A stretch of DNA of 64,000 nt. Source: an uncultured Flavobacteriaceae bacterium (GTDB taxonomy: Bacteria > Bacteroidota > Bacteroidia > Flavobacteriales > Flavobacteriaceae). The position numbers and the translations under genes are program-made. Where the stretch lies: positions 496,001 through 560,000 of the forward strand of contig CALSRG010000001.1 in NCBI GenBank assembly GCA_943788695.1, given 5' to 3'. The notes beneath the pieces were generated by a model. The model was not told the DNA's origin and did not search any database. It saw nothing but the letters and a program-made list of their open reading frames with translations. Each line of letters opens with the position of its first letter. The stretch's first letter is position 1. Below are positions 36,901 through 45,631 of the stretch, in pieces.

Positions 36901-37822
36901 AACTTATGCTGGCATTCCTGATACCTTTGCCAAATTGGAAACGGCCAAAGTGGTTCTTATTCCTGTACCTTATGACGGAACAAGCACTTGGCAAAAAGGT
37001 GCAGACAAAGGTCCGGAGGCCTTTTTGGAAGCCTCAGAAAACATGGAACTCTATGATATTGAAACGGCATCGGAGCCCTATACACAGGGGGTGTATTTGG
37101 CAGATCCGATTACTGAGAACCAATCTCCAGAAGCTATGGTGGATGCTGTCCATCAAATGACGAAATCTTATATCAAGCGTAATAAATTTACCACGATTTT
37201 TGGTGGAGAACATTCTGTCTCGATCGGCACAATTCGCGCTTTTAACGATTGTTTTGACAACCTTACAGTACTTCATATCGATGCACATGCGGATTTACGG
37301 CCGAGTTATGACGGAAGTGCTTGTAACCACGCTTGCGCTGTTCATGAGGCCAGTAAAACGTCAAATTTAGTACAGGTCGGTATTCGATCAATGGATCGCG
37401 TGGAACTGGATTTTATGGACCTCAATAAAACCTTTTTTGCTCATGAGATGGTAAATGACCTTGGTTGGATGGATGCGGCAATCAACGAAATGACAGACGA
37501 TGTTTTCATCACTTTTGATCTTGATGCGCTCGATCCTTCTATCTTACCAAGTACGGGGACTCCTGAGCCTGGAGGGTTGTTGTGGTATGAAACCTTAGAG
37601 TTTTTGAAAATGGTATTTACAGAAAAGAATGTGGTAGGGTTTGATATTGTTGAGCTTTGTCCAAATCAAGTTGACGGCGCTTCAAGTTTCTTAGCCGCCA
37701 AGTTGTATTATAAAATGTTGGCTTATAAATTTATGGACAACCAAGAGGATGCCATTTTGGACGATTTCGATCAAGACTCGTCTATAGAGGCTTTAAAATC
37801 TAAATTTTCATCGCATGACTAA
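36890..37822 (+). CDS. speB: Agmatinase
   Basis: A 310-residue ureohydrolase hydrolysing agmatine to putrescine and urea. The two-Mn site is complete: GGEHS with His108, HIDAHADL with Asp131, His133 and Asp135, and TFDLDALDP with Asp210 and Asp212. The start ATG lies inside the end of the arginine decarboxylase gene, and its own stop overlaps the next gene by 8 bp, so the three are translationally coupled. Agmatinase fits better than arginase or formimidoylglutamase because of the neighbours. Confidence 0.93.
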   Translation: MKTKTYAGIPDTFAKLETAKVVLIPVPYDGTSTWQKGADKGPEAFLEASENMELYDIETASEPYTQGVYLADPITENQSPEAMVDAVHQMTKSYIKRNKFTTIFGGEHSVSIGTIRAFNDCFDNLTVLHIDAHADLRPSYDGSACNHACAVHEASKTSNLVQVGIRSMDRVELDFMDLNKTFFAHEMVNDLGWMDAAINEMTDDVFITFDLDALDPSILPSTGTPEPGGLLWYETLEFLKMVFTEKNVVGFDIVELCPNQVDGASSFLAAKLYYKMLAYKFMDNQEDAILDDFDQDSSIEALKSKFSSHD

Positions 37823-38789
37823 TAAAGGTGCAATTTCTCAATTTATCGAACAATATTATTTGCATTTTAATGCTGCCACCGTTGTAGATGCCGCTAAAGC
37901 CTACGACCAACAGCTAAAACAGGGCAGTAAAATGTTGGTGTCACTTGCTGGCGCAATGAGCACTGCCGAAATTGGCAAGATTTTCGCTGAAGTGATTAGA
38001 CAAGACAAAGTACAGATCATATCCTGCACAGGAGCCAATTTGGAAGAAGATGTCATGAATTTAGTGGCTCATTCTCATTATGAGCGCATTCCAAATTATA
38101 GAGATCTTACACCAGAACAAGAATGGGATTTGTTAGAGCGTGGCTTAAATCGAGTTACTGACACTTGTATTCCTGAAGAGGAAGCCTTTAGAAGACTTCA
38201 AGAACACATTGTTGAGCTATGGAAATCGGCCGAAGCCAATGGTGAAAGGTATTTTCCACATGAATTTATGTATCAACTATTATTGTCAGGGGTTTTGGAA
38301 CAATACTACGAGATAGACATTAAAAACTCATGGATGTATGCCGCAGCAAAAGCCAATTTACCAATGGTGGTTCCTGGTTGGGAAGACAGTACTATGGGTA
38401 ATATATTTGCCAGTTATGTGCTTAAAGGCGAGTTGAAAGCCAGTACCGTCAAGTCAGGAATAGAATACATGACTTTTTTAGCAGATTGGTATACAGCCAA
38501 TTCTCAAAAGGGCATTGGATTTTTTCAAATTGGAGGAGGTATTGCTGGCGATTTCCCCATCTGTGTGGTGCCTATGTTGGCCCAAGACATGGAACGTCAT
38601 GACACCCCATTTTGGAGTTATTTTTGCCAAATTAGCGATTCAACAACAAGCTATGGATCCTACTCAGGTGCTGTGCCCAATGAAAAAATCACGTGGGGTA
38701 AACTGGGCATCAACACTCCAAAATTTATAATTGAAAGTGACGCTACCATAGTGGCTCCGCTCATATTTGCTTATTTGTTAAATTATTAA
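37815..38789 (+). CDS. Deoxyhypusine synthase family protein (likely homospermidine synthase-like)
   Basis: A 324-residue member of the deoxyhypusine synthase fold, which transfers an aminobutyl group from spermidine or putrescine using NAD. Motifs: SLAGAMSTAEIGKIF, SCTGANLEEDVMN, KANLPMVVPGWEDSTMGN and GSYSGAVPNEKITWGKL with the conserved Lys region. Bacteria have no eIF5A, so the bacterial branch usually makes homospermidine from putrescine. That fits its position after arginine decarboxylase and agmatinase. The product is inferred, not shown. Confidence 0.88.
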   Translation: MTNKGAISQFIEQYYLHFNAATVVDAAKAYDQQLKQGSKMLVSLAGAMSTAEIGKIFAEVIRQDKVQIISCTGANLEEDVMNLVAHSHYERIPNYRDLTPEQEWDLLERGLNRVTDTCIPEEEAFRRLQEHIVELWKSAEANGERYFPHEFMYQLLLSGVLEQYYEIDIKNSWMYAAAKANLPMVVPGWEDSTMGNIFASYVLKGELKASTVKSGIEYMTFLADWYTANSQKGIGFFQIGGGIAGDFPICVVPMLAQDMERHDTPFWSYFCQISDSTTSYGSYSGAVPNEKITWGKLGINTPKFIIESDATIVAPLIFAYLLNY

Positions 38790-39103
38790 TGTCGATTTGT
38801 ATGATTCGTAAAATTGTAGATTTTCAGAAATTAACCGATGATGTGTTGCAAATGCTGGTACAAAGGTATCCTGATGGTTATGACGATGATGACATCATCT
38901 CATTCCGAAATGCCAATAACGAACTGATTCAAGCTGTTGAGGTGCGTTCCGAGGACACGATTTTCTTAGTAAAAATTGGGATGAAATTGGAAAAGGCTAT
39001 GGAAGATTATGCAGACCAATCCGATGATTTAGTTGACAACACCGATACCGATATTGAAGTTGATTTGAGTACTCTCGAAGCGGATGAAGATACTGACGAA
39101 TAG
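38789..39103 (+). CDS. Small acidic hypothetical protein of the polyamine operon
   Basis: A 104-residue protein whose ATG overlaps the previous stop by one base (TAATG). The first 65 residues form a compact domain (VDFQKLTDDVLQMLVQRYPD, ISFRNANNELIQAVEVRSED); the tail is almost entirely Asp/Glu. I recognise no characterised family, though homologs in flavobacteria, as I remember them, are usually left unnamed. The acidic tail could bind polyamines or basic proteins; that is speculation. Strong coupling to the operon is clear. Confidence 0.75.
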   Translation: MSICMIRKIVDFQKLTDDVLQMLVQRYPDGYDDDDIISFRNANNELIQAVEVRSEDTIFLVKIGMKLEKAMEDYADQSDDLVDNTDTDIEVDLSTLEADEDTDE

Positions 39104-39169
39104 ACCAGTTCAGGATTGAATAGTACAGTTTAAAGGTTTTTTACTTACTTTGCGTTTAAAATATAAAAG

Positions 39170-40246
39170 ATGAAAACTGTTAGAAATTTCAACTCATTTT
39201 TATTAGTATCGTTATTGATTTTAATAACTTCTTGCCAAAACGAGCCCATTCAGTCAGCTGATTTAATGCCCGAAAATGTGCTTCCATCCAATGCTCCCCT
39301 TGTTGGAATGATTCGTTCTGCGACCGCAAATGATGTCAGTAATGACGATGACGTAGATGGGTCTAGCTGTTTTTCAATTGCTTTTCCATTCACATTATTG
39401 GTCAATGATGTGGCCATGACTTTTGAAAATGAATACGACTTGGAAGGTCTTTCAAATTTGTTCGAAGCAGTAGAGGTCGTCTTTGAATTCCCTTTAACTA
39501 TTATTTTTGACGACTATTCAGAAATTGTTGTTTTGAACGAAGACGAGTTTGAAGCATATTTAGACGCTTGTTATGATGATGTTGATGACTCAGATGATGA
39601 ATTTGAAGATTATTCATGTGTCAATTTCGTTTACCCGTTAACAGTCTTGGCGTACGACATAAATGGCTTGTTTATTGATTCTACTGTGGTTAATAACGAC
39701 CAGGCATTATATGAACTTTTTGAGGCTTATGAAGGTGCTAGTGATGATCAATTTGTATACTTAGCACTTGAATTTCCTGTTTCCCTATTATTTGCCGATG
39801 GCACTCAAATTACGGTTTATAATGATCAAGAACTTGAGGAAGCTTTTATCAATGCGGAGACTTGTTTTGATGATTCTGATGATAATGATGGTTTTGATTA
39901 TTGGATGTGTGACCCTGAAGCATTATTGACTCAATTGGAAGAAGAGGATTGTTTGTATTTTGTAGAGGGTCCTCAAACAACTTTGGGATGGTATTTAGAT
40001 TTTAATGAAAATGGTGTGCTGGTTCTTGATGCGAACTCAATAGATACTGGATTGATTATTACAACCACTTATGATATTTTTGTAGATGCAAACGGAATGT
40101 CGGTCATGACAATTGGATCATTACCAACTGAATTTAGCGCTTATTCAGGAGATTGGCTCTTTTTAACCTGTGATTCAGAGTTTACTGTCATCCAAAGCAT
40201 TAGTGATCCAGCAATGGTTTTGTTTTTAATCGCTGAATGTGACTAA
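39170..40246 (+). CDS. Hypothetical lipoprotein with two internal repeats
   Basis: A 358-residue lipoprotein (lipobox ILITSC, Cys22). Two copies of a domain of about 90 residues (about 63-140 and 150-238) share the pattern Cys-x-x-hydrophobic-(F/Y)P-(F/L)T(L/V)L, then EFP(L/V)(T/S)(I/L)(I/L)F, then a C-terminal Cys, separated by Asp-rich linkers (DDVDDSDDEFED). The third part (245-358) is a separate beta-rich domain. Four conserved Cys may form disulfides. Function unknown. A near-consensus promoter (TTACTTTG at 39145) precedes it. Confidence 0.75.
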   Translation: MKTVRNFNSFLLVSLLILITSCQNEPIQSADLMPENVLPSNAPLVGMIRSATANDVSNDDDVDGSSCFSIAFPFTLLVNDVAMTFENEYDLEGLSNLFEAVEVVFEFPLTIIFDDYSEIVVLNEDEFEAYLDACYDDVDDSDDEFEDYSCVNFVYPLTVLAYDINGLFIDSTVVNNDQALYELFEAYEGASDDQFVYLALEFPVSLLFADGTQITVYNDQELEEAFINAETCFDDSDDNDGFDYWMCDPEALLTQLEEEDCLYFVEGPQTTLGWYLDFNENGVLVLDANSIDTGLIITTTYDIFVDANGMSVMTIGSLPTEFSAYSGDWLFLTCDSEFTVIQSISDPAMVLFLIAECD

Positions 40247-40291
40247 GATTGTTTTATTCGATACCTTTAATGTGAATTTTAAACAAACAAA

Positions 40292-40837
40292 ATGAAACAA
40301 TTTCTTATTTCAACATTAATGGTGGTAATAGTGTTCTCGTGTTCAGACTCAGATAGTGATAGTAACTCACCAACTGATCCAACTGGTTCTGATTCAGAGT
40401 CAAACTTTTTAATGGTTGGGGACAACACCTATGTTTTAGCTCAGGGTCTTTTAGAAAATTATGGAGCTATGGCAGAAACGGGTGCTGTCAACCTTGATTT
40501 AACCCTAATCAGTGAAGGCATTGAGGTTGATTGGTTGAATCAAACAGCAACGGGATCAGGTCAGGTGTTTTATTTAGAGATGTTCACATCTACTGAAGGG
40601 TTTTTAGATAATGGCGTATACGCCTATAATAATTCTCTAGAGGCAACTTCATGGGATTATGGCGAATATGCATCAAATTGGACGAATAATTGTGATGATA
40701 CTTGTTTTATAGACATCAACCAAGGGGTAGTTTCAGTTGATCGCGATGGTCTAAACTATACTATTGAATTTCAAGGTTTTACCGTAAATGATGAGGCAGT
40801 ATCCTTACATTATTCTGGAACCTTGACTTATATATAG
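40292..40837 (+). CDS. Hypothetical lipoprotein, Ser/Asp-rich
   Basis: A 181-residue lipoprotein with lipobox VIVFSC (Cys17), a Ser/Asp linker (SDSDSDSNSPTDPTGSD) and then a beta-rich domain (LMVGDNTYVLAQGLLENYG, GSGQVFYLEMF, VSLHYSGTLTYI). The linker is typical of surface-exposed Bacteroidota lipoproteins. It lies 45 bp after the previous lipoprotein gene and shares its terminator, so they may be co-transcribed. Function unknown. Confidence 0.7.
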   Translation: MKQFLISTLMVVIVFSCSDSDSDSNSPTDPTGSDSESNFLMVGDNTYVLAQGLLENYGAMAETGAVNLDLTLISEGIEVDWLNQTATGSGQVFYLEMFTSTEGFLDNGVYAYNNSLEATSWDYGEYASNWTNNCDDTCFIDINQGVVSVDRDGLNYTIEFQGFTVNDEAVSLHYSGTLTYI

Positions 40838-40858
40838 TGTCTATTAATTAGTTAAAAT

Positions 40859-40890
40859 AAAAAAAGGATGGCAATTGCCATCCTTTTTTT
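40859..40890 (+). terminator. Bidirectional terminator, perfect palindrome
   Basis: A 32-bp perfect palindrome with A7 and T7 ends around GGATGGCAATTGCCATCC, between convergent genes. Confidence 0.9.
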
Positions 40891-40903
40891 ATCGAAAGTA
40901 ACG

Positions 40904-43900
40904 TTATTTTGAACTGTCTAGAAACGTGCTTTTGTCATTTAACCCTAAAGCGTCAAAGTCTTTAAACTTTTTTTTGAGCGATTCAAAGGTCAAGATTGCT
41001 TCATCCATCCGCTTGGAAAGTCGTTTATAATTATTCATATCATTTCCTGATGGTCGGTCATAACTTGATGCAACCTTGCTGTATAGATTAGCCAATTTCT
41101 CTCTCAACTGAGGCTCTGCGGCGCCAACATAATTATCACCCGAAGTAATGACTAATGACTCCTTAAGTGCGCCGAGTTTCTTGCTGTATTTTGTCGGCTT
41201 ACCTTCCCCAACTTGAGCGATCATCGCATCCAGTTGATATACCATATATGCTAATGACTCGGTCATATCAAAAAGCAATTTAGTGACCCTGTCACGCTCT
41301 GCGAAATCTGCTTCTGTCAATGGGAGCTTCTCATCAAGAATCAATTCGAAAGCTTGCTCATAGGTTTCTTTTCCTTTTGTCAAAACCATTTTATATTGTC
41401 CAGGAGCCGCTTTTGGTGATGTGAATCCTCCAAAGGCAAATGTTTTTCCTTTGGCAATTTTAGGTGGTTTGAGCATATAGTCCCATGTCACAATATTGAC
41501 ACCTTTTTTCTTGCCCGCACCTACTTCGCCCACTTTCATGCCATTAGCATCATGGATTTCAATATTCATTTTGCCAAAGGTGTGACGTTTTTTTAAGAAA
41601 TATTTGATTTGAACAGATTTTGATGGATTGGCACCAACGAATTGCGTTTCAGTCCCGAAATTTCCACCAAAATCACTTTTTTCATCGATAATGGTAGGTT
41701 TGATGTCGAATAGATGTACATCTTTATTCAAAATATCCCTTGAAGCCAATTCGCGCAATGGAGAGATATCATCTATGATGATGATACCGCGACCATGAGT
41801 TCCCATAACCAAATCGTTGGTGCGTTTCTGTAAATCAATAAAATGCACTGCCACCGCAGGCATATTGTTTGTGAATTTATACCATTTCGCACCGCCATCC
41901 ATGGTGATGTATAACCCAAATTCAGTTCCTAAAAACAATAAATCAGGGTTTACATAATCCTCCTGGATGTTTCTCGCAAAACCGACAATGTCCTCAGTAA
42001 CAATACTCTTCCATGTCTGACCATAGTCAGACGTTTTATAGACATATGTTTCCATATCGTTGCTCGTATGACCATCAAAAACAGCATATGCCGTTCCAGC
42101 GTCAAATACACTAGCTTCGATATGATAAGTCCATGTGTTAGCGGGAAGACCTTCAATGTTACCCACCGTATTTGTCCATGTTTTGCCTCCATTACGAGTC
42201 ACTTGAACATTGCCATCATCAGTCCCAACCCATATCACTTGATCATTAATAGGCGATTCTGCAATGGTGAAAATGGTAGTATGATTTTCTGCTCCTGAGT
42301 TATCCTTTGATAATCCTCCTGAATCGGCTTGATTTTGTTTCAGTGGATCATTGGTACTCAAGTCTGGTGAAATGATTTTCCAGCTGTTTCCCATATCTTC
42401 TGAACGATGTAAAAATTGGCTTCCTACATAAAAACGATCAGGATGGGTAGCACTTAATGCGATGGGTGTATTCCAATTGAACCTGAGCTTGACTTCCTCA
42501 TCGGCTGGCAATGGTTGTACTGTTTTGATTAAATTATTCTCTGTATCAATCCGCCAAATATTATCAGCACCTTGCATCTCTGAGTAAATGATTGGTTTTG
42601 TAGCGTGCTTTAGAACTCTAAATCCATCGCCTTGACCGATAGAATTCCAGTCTCTTGCTTCAATGCCACCAGGCGAAGATGAAGGGCCATACCAAGAGCC
42701 ATTGTCTTGCAATCCACCGTATACATTATATGGTGTCGCATCGTCTACACTCACGTGATAAAACTGTGAAAGCGGCAAATTTTCGACGATTTCCATCGTA
42801 ACACCACCATTCATGGAGCGATAAACACCACCATCAGTGCCCACATACATCATATTTGAATCCTTAATATGAAAGACAATATCGTGGATGTCGCTGTGCA
42901 AATTACCCAAATTTTTAAAGGTCTTTCCTCCATCACGGGAAATAGAACCATTTAGACCACCCTTAACTACGACATTTTCATCACGAGGATCTACTACGAT
43001 TCTCGAAAAATAGAATGGTCGAACCGTGATGCCAAAATCATTATTCAATTGATTCCAGCTATTACCGCCATCATCACTGCGATACAAGCCTTTTTTTGAA
43101 TTTTCTTCGGCTTCAATGACCGTATAAAGAACTTCAGGATTTGACGGTGCAATGGCAATGCCTAGCCTGCCTAAGTCACCGTTTGGAAACCCGTTATGAA
43201 TTTTATTCCAATTTTTTCCGCTATCGGTTGATTTATAAAGCGCACTGGTATCGCCTCCTGATTCAAATGACCATCCTGTTCGGCGAAATTCCCACATACT
43301 GGCATAAAGTACGTTTGGATTACTTGGGTCCATCGCTAAATCGGCGCATCCTGTGCGTTGGTCAACAAACAAGAGCTGCTCCCATGTATCGCCTCCATCA
43401 GTTGATTTGTATACACCACGTTCAGTGCTATCACCCCAAAGTGCTCCTAAAACACCTACATAAATTTCGTTTGAATTGTTCGGGTTAACGATGATATTTG
43501 CAATGCGATCAGAATGTTCAAATCCTATTTTCTTCCAGTTGGATCCGCCGTCATTTGACTTATAAAGTCCGTCACCGACCGATACGCTGTTGCGTGTCCA
43601 AGTTTCACCTGTGCCAACATAAATGGTGTTATCAGGGTCATTAGGATCCAGTGCTACAGCACCAATAGACTGGCAGTAATCGTCAAATATGGGTTGAAAA
43701 AGTACGCCGCCATCACTCGATTTCCAAACACCTCCTCCTGCTGTACCGGCATAAATGACGAGACTGTTTGTTGGGTGAACGGTTAGGTCGTTGATGCGAC
43801 CACTCATTAATGCGGGGCCAATATGTCGGGCCGAAATATCGCCAAAAAGGGCTTTGCCGTCTTTGACGGCATTGTCTTGAGATTGTCCCCAGAATGGTAG

Positions 43901-43936
43901 GAGAATCATCGCAATGACGAGTAAAAAATGTTTCAT
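40904..43936 (-). CDS. Large exported Asp-box (VPS10/sortilin-like) repeat protein
   Basis: A 1010-residue secreted protein with a signal peptide (residues 1-19). Many Asp-box (S-x-D-x-G-x-x-W) motifs mark beta-propeller blades: SSDGGVLF, SNDGGSNW, STDGGDTW, STDSGKNW, SDDGGNSW, TRNGGKTW and others along residues 60-720. A non-propeller C-terminal part with coiled helices (about 860-1000) follows. Such proteins are often called glycosyl hydrolases, but no catalytic residues identify that here. A paralog of similar length lies at 45632. It probably binds surface polymers or proteins. Confidence 0.85.
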   Translation of the reverse strand: MKHFLLVIAMILLPFWGQSQDNAVKDGKALFGDISARHIGPALMSGRINDLTVHPTNSLVIYAGTAGGGVWKSSDGGVLFQPIFDDYCQSIGAVALDPNDPDNTIYVGTGETWTRNSVSVGDGLYKSNDGGSNWKKIGFEHSDRIANIIVNPNNSNEIYVGVLGALWGDSTERGVYKSTDGGDTWEQLLFVDQRTGCADLAMDPSNPNVLYASMWEFRRTGWSFESGGDTSALYKSTDSGKNWNKIHNGFPNGDLGRLGIAIAPSNPEVLYTVIEAEENSKKGLYRSDDGGNSWNQLNNDFGITVRPFYFSRIVVDPRDENVVVKGGLNGSISRDGGKTFKNLGNLHSDIHDIVFHIKDSNMMYVGTDGGVYRSMNGGVTMEIVENLPLSQFYHVSVDDATPYNVYGGLQDNGSWYGPSSSPGGIEARDWNSIGQGDGFRVLKHATKPIIYSEMQGADNIWRIDTENNLIKTVQPLPADEEVKLRFNWNTPIALSATHPDRFYVGSQFLHRSEDMGNSWKIISPDLSTNDPLKQNQADSGGLSKDNSGAENHTTIFTIAESPINDQVIWVGTDDGNVQVTRNGGKTWTNTVGNIEGLPANTWTYHIEASVFDAGTAYAVFDGHTSNDMETYVYKTSDYGQTWKSIVTEDIVGFARNIQEDYVNPDLLFLGTEFGLYITMDGGAKWYKFTNNMPAVAVHFIDLQKRTNDLVMGTHGRGIIIIDDISPLRELASRDILNKDVHLFDIKPTIIDEKSDFGGNFGTETQFVGANPSKSVQIKYFLKKRHTFGKMNIEIHDANGMKVGEVGAGKKKGVNIVTWDYMLKPPKIAKGKTFAFGGFTSPKAAPGQYKMVLTKGKETYEQAFELILDEKLPLTEADFAERDRVTKLLFDMTESLAYMVYQLDAMIAQVGEGKPTKYSKKLGALKESLVITSGDNYVGAAEPQLREKLANLYSKVASSYDRPSGNDMNNYKRLSKRMDEAILTFESLKKKFKDFDALGLNDKSTFLDSSK

Positions 43937-43967
43937 GATTGGAAGAATTTAGATAATAAGAAATAAA

Positions 43968-43990
43968 AAAGCCCTTACATAAAGGGCTTT
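43968..43990 (-). terminator. Terminator after LolA-like gene
   Basis: The stem AAAGCCCTT / AAGGGCTTT with loop ACATA; on the minus strand it is followed by a T run, so it ends the transcript from 44776. Confidence 0.75.
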
Positions 43991-44005
43991 AAAAATGATT
44001 TTTAA

Positions 44006-44776
44006 TTAGTTGCCTCCGTCTGATTTTAAAGAATCTGGAAAAGCAAACATATCATCGGTCACTTCTGGATTTAACTCAATATTTACAACGGTTAAGGGCT
44101 GAGTCATTTGGTCTTTTATGCCTTGGGTCATAGAAAATGGAAAATAGATGCCATCAACTTCTTGATAATCACTCATGGTCGATTCACCGATCATTCCTTT
44201 TTCAGGACCTTCTTTGATCTCAGTTTGTACAGCTATTGGAATAAAATTTTCAGTATCAAAATAGTAATAACTAACATCGTCTACCAACTGACCTTCGATT
44301 GTCAGTGGCTCTTTAGTTAATTTGAGTTTAAAGGTCTCTGTACCGTCAATGGTTTCTTTTCCCATCATTTCTACAGTATAGCCTTTTTCTTTATAATCAA
44401 TAAATTCATCCATAAAGTCATTCAAGGTTAACTTGAAATTTTCAAAAGCCTCTGCATCACTTTTTTCGGCTTGCATGGTCATAAAATTACTGCTCCATAA
44501 GGTAGTGCCGTCAAAAACACCTTGTTTGATTTCTTGACCTTGAAAAGTGATTTTAGTCATTTGTCGGCCGTCTTTCATTTGAATGGATTCAATAGGGAAT
44601 TCCATACCACCTTGATTGAGAGAAAGGGTTATTTTGATGCCTTCAACTGCCTTTAACTTGTCTAGTCCTCCGATATTGTCAAAATAGGTGTCTAAAATCT
44701 CATCGGCTGTTTGGGCATGGCTTGACAGGGTAAATGCAATTGCGAGTAACGTAATAATTTTTGAAAAATTAATCAT
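44006..44776 (-). CDS. LolA/LolB-fold exported protein
   Basis: A 256-residue protein with a signal peptide (cleavage after SHAQ, about residue 22). It starts TADEILDTYFDNIGGLDKLKAVEGIKI and continues with GQEIKQGVFDGTTLWSS, TFKLKLTKEPL and YYFDTENFIPIAVQTE, the pattern of outer-membrane lipoprotein-sorting-like proteins with an open beta-sheet that covers a lipid pocket. It is unlikely to be the true LolA because those are shorter. It may bind lipid or lipoprotein in the periplasm. It is separated by terminators from both neighbours. Confidence 0.72.
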   Translation of the reverse strand: MINFSKIITLLAIAFTLSSHAQTADEILDTYFDNIGGLDKLKAVEGIKITLSLNQGGMEFPIESIQMKDGRQMTKITFQGQEIKQGVFDGTTLWSSNFMTMQAEKSDAEAFENFKLTLNDFMDEFIDYKEKGYTVEMMGKETIDGTETFKLKLTKEPLTIEGQLVDDVSYYYFDTENFIPIAVQTEIKEGPEKGMIGESTMSDYQEVDGIYFPFSMTQGIKDQMTQPLTVVNIELNPEVTDDMFAFPDSLKSDGGN

Positions 44777-44851
44777 GATAATATTAGTTTAGGTTATGGA
44801 TTGCTTATTTTTTTAAAAAAGCGATCCGCTATTTTTTAGACGAAAGTGTCT

Positions 44852-44859
44852 TAGATTTG
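44852..44859 (+). promoter_or_regulatory. -7 promoter box (TAGATTTG)
   Basis: An exact TAnnTTTG match 20 bp before the PepSY gene start. Confidence 0.6.
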
Positions 44860-44878
44860 TTACGTAAAAATACAAAAA

Positions 44879-45586
44879 ATGTTTTCAAGAAAAATTTCGG
44901 CCAAAATTAGAAAGACTCACCGCTATCTCGGATTGCTTTTAGGACTACAATTTTTAATGTGGACCATTAGTGGTCTGTATTTTTCTTGGACCAATATTGA
45001 TGATATCCACGGCGATCAATTTAAAAGAACAACGATGCAAATGCCAGCATTTGACAGCCTAATTAGTCCTTCTGCATTAGATATGAAACACCCTGTTCAT
45101 ACGATTGAATTGAGAGTCTTGAACCAGCGCCCTTATTATTGGATCAATAATCACATGCTGGTTGATGCCAAATCTGGTGAGATGAAAATGGGTGTTTCGG
45201 AAGAAGAAGCACGCTATGTGGCCGATCAATACTTAATTGAAGGGTTAAAAGTGACCTCAGTTGAACTAATCACTTCAGTTGATAAGCACCATGAGTATAG
45301 AGAGAAATTATTGCCAGCCTATGTCATATCCTTCGATCATGATGAGGCCATCAAGGCTTATGTGTCTCAAGCGGATGGGAAGTTTCAAACGGTTCGTCAT
45401 CGCAGCTGGCGCTGGTTTGATTTTTTATGGATGACTCACACTATGGATTATGAAGGCAGAGACAATTTTAATACCACGGTATTAAGGGCGTTTTCTTTAT
45501 TTGGATTAATTACTGTGATGAGTGGATTTACGCTTTGGTTTACCTCTTCATCTCGAATTCGCAAACGCTTTTCAGCAAAAAGGTAA
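44879..45586 (+). CDS. PepSY domain membrane protein, short form
   Basis: A 235-residue protein with an N-terminal membrane span (RYLGLLLGLQFLMWTISGLY, about 15-34), a periplasmic PepSY-like region (SEEEARYVADQYLIEGLKV, HEYREKLLPAYVISFDH, YVSQADGKFQTVRHR), and a C-terminal span (about 200-224, ALRAFSLFGLITVMSGFTLW). Full PepSY_TM iron-reductase-like proteins are longer with more spans, so this is a reduced form. It may take part in iron or heme handling; the sequence does not prove that. Confidence 0.78.
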   Translation: MFSRKISAKIRKTHRYLGLLLGLQFLMWTISGLYFSWTNIDDIHGDQFKRTTMQMPAFDSLISPSALDMKHPVHTIELRVLNQRPYYWINNHMLVDAKSGEMKMGVSEEEARYVADQYLIEGLKVTSVELITSVDKHHEYREKLLPAYVISFDHDEAIKAYVSQADGKFQTVRHRSWRWFDFLWMTHTMDYEGRDNFNTTVLRAFSLFGLITVMSGFTLWFTSSSRIRKRFSAKR

Positions 45587-45590
45587 TAAA

Positions 45591-45610
45591 AAACTGGGCC
45601 TAAGCCCCGT
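45591..45610. terminator. Weak bidirectional terminator
   Basis: A short GGGC-CTAA-GCCC stem with flanking AAC / GTT pairing, between convergent genes. Confidence 0.45.
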
Positions 45611-45631
45611 TCAATAGAATACTTTATTTGT

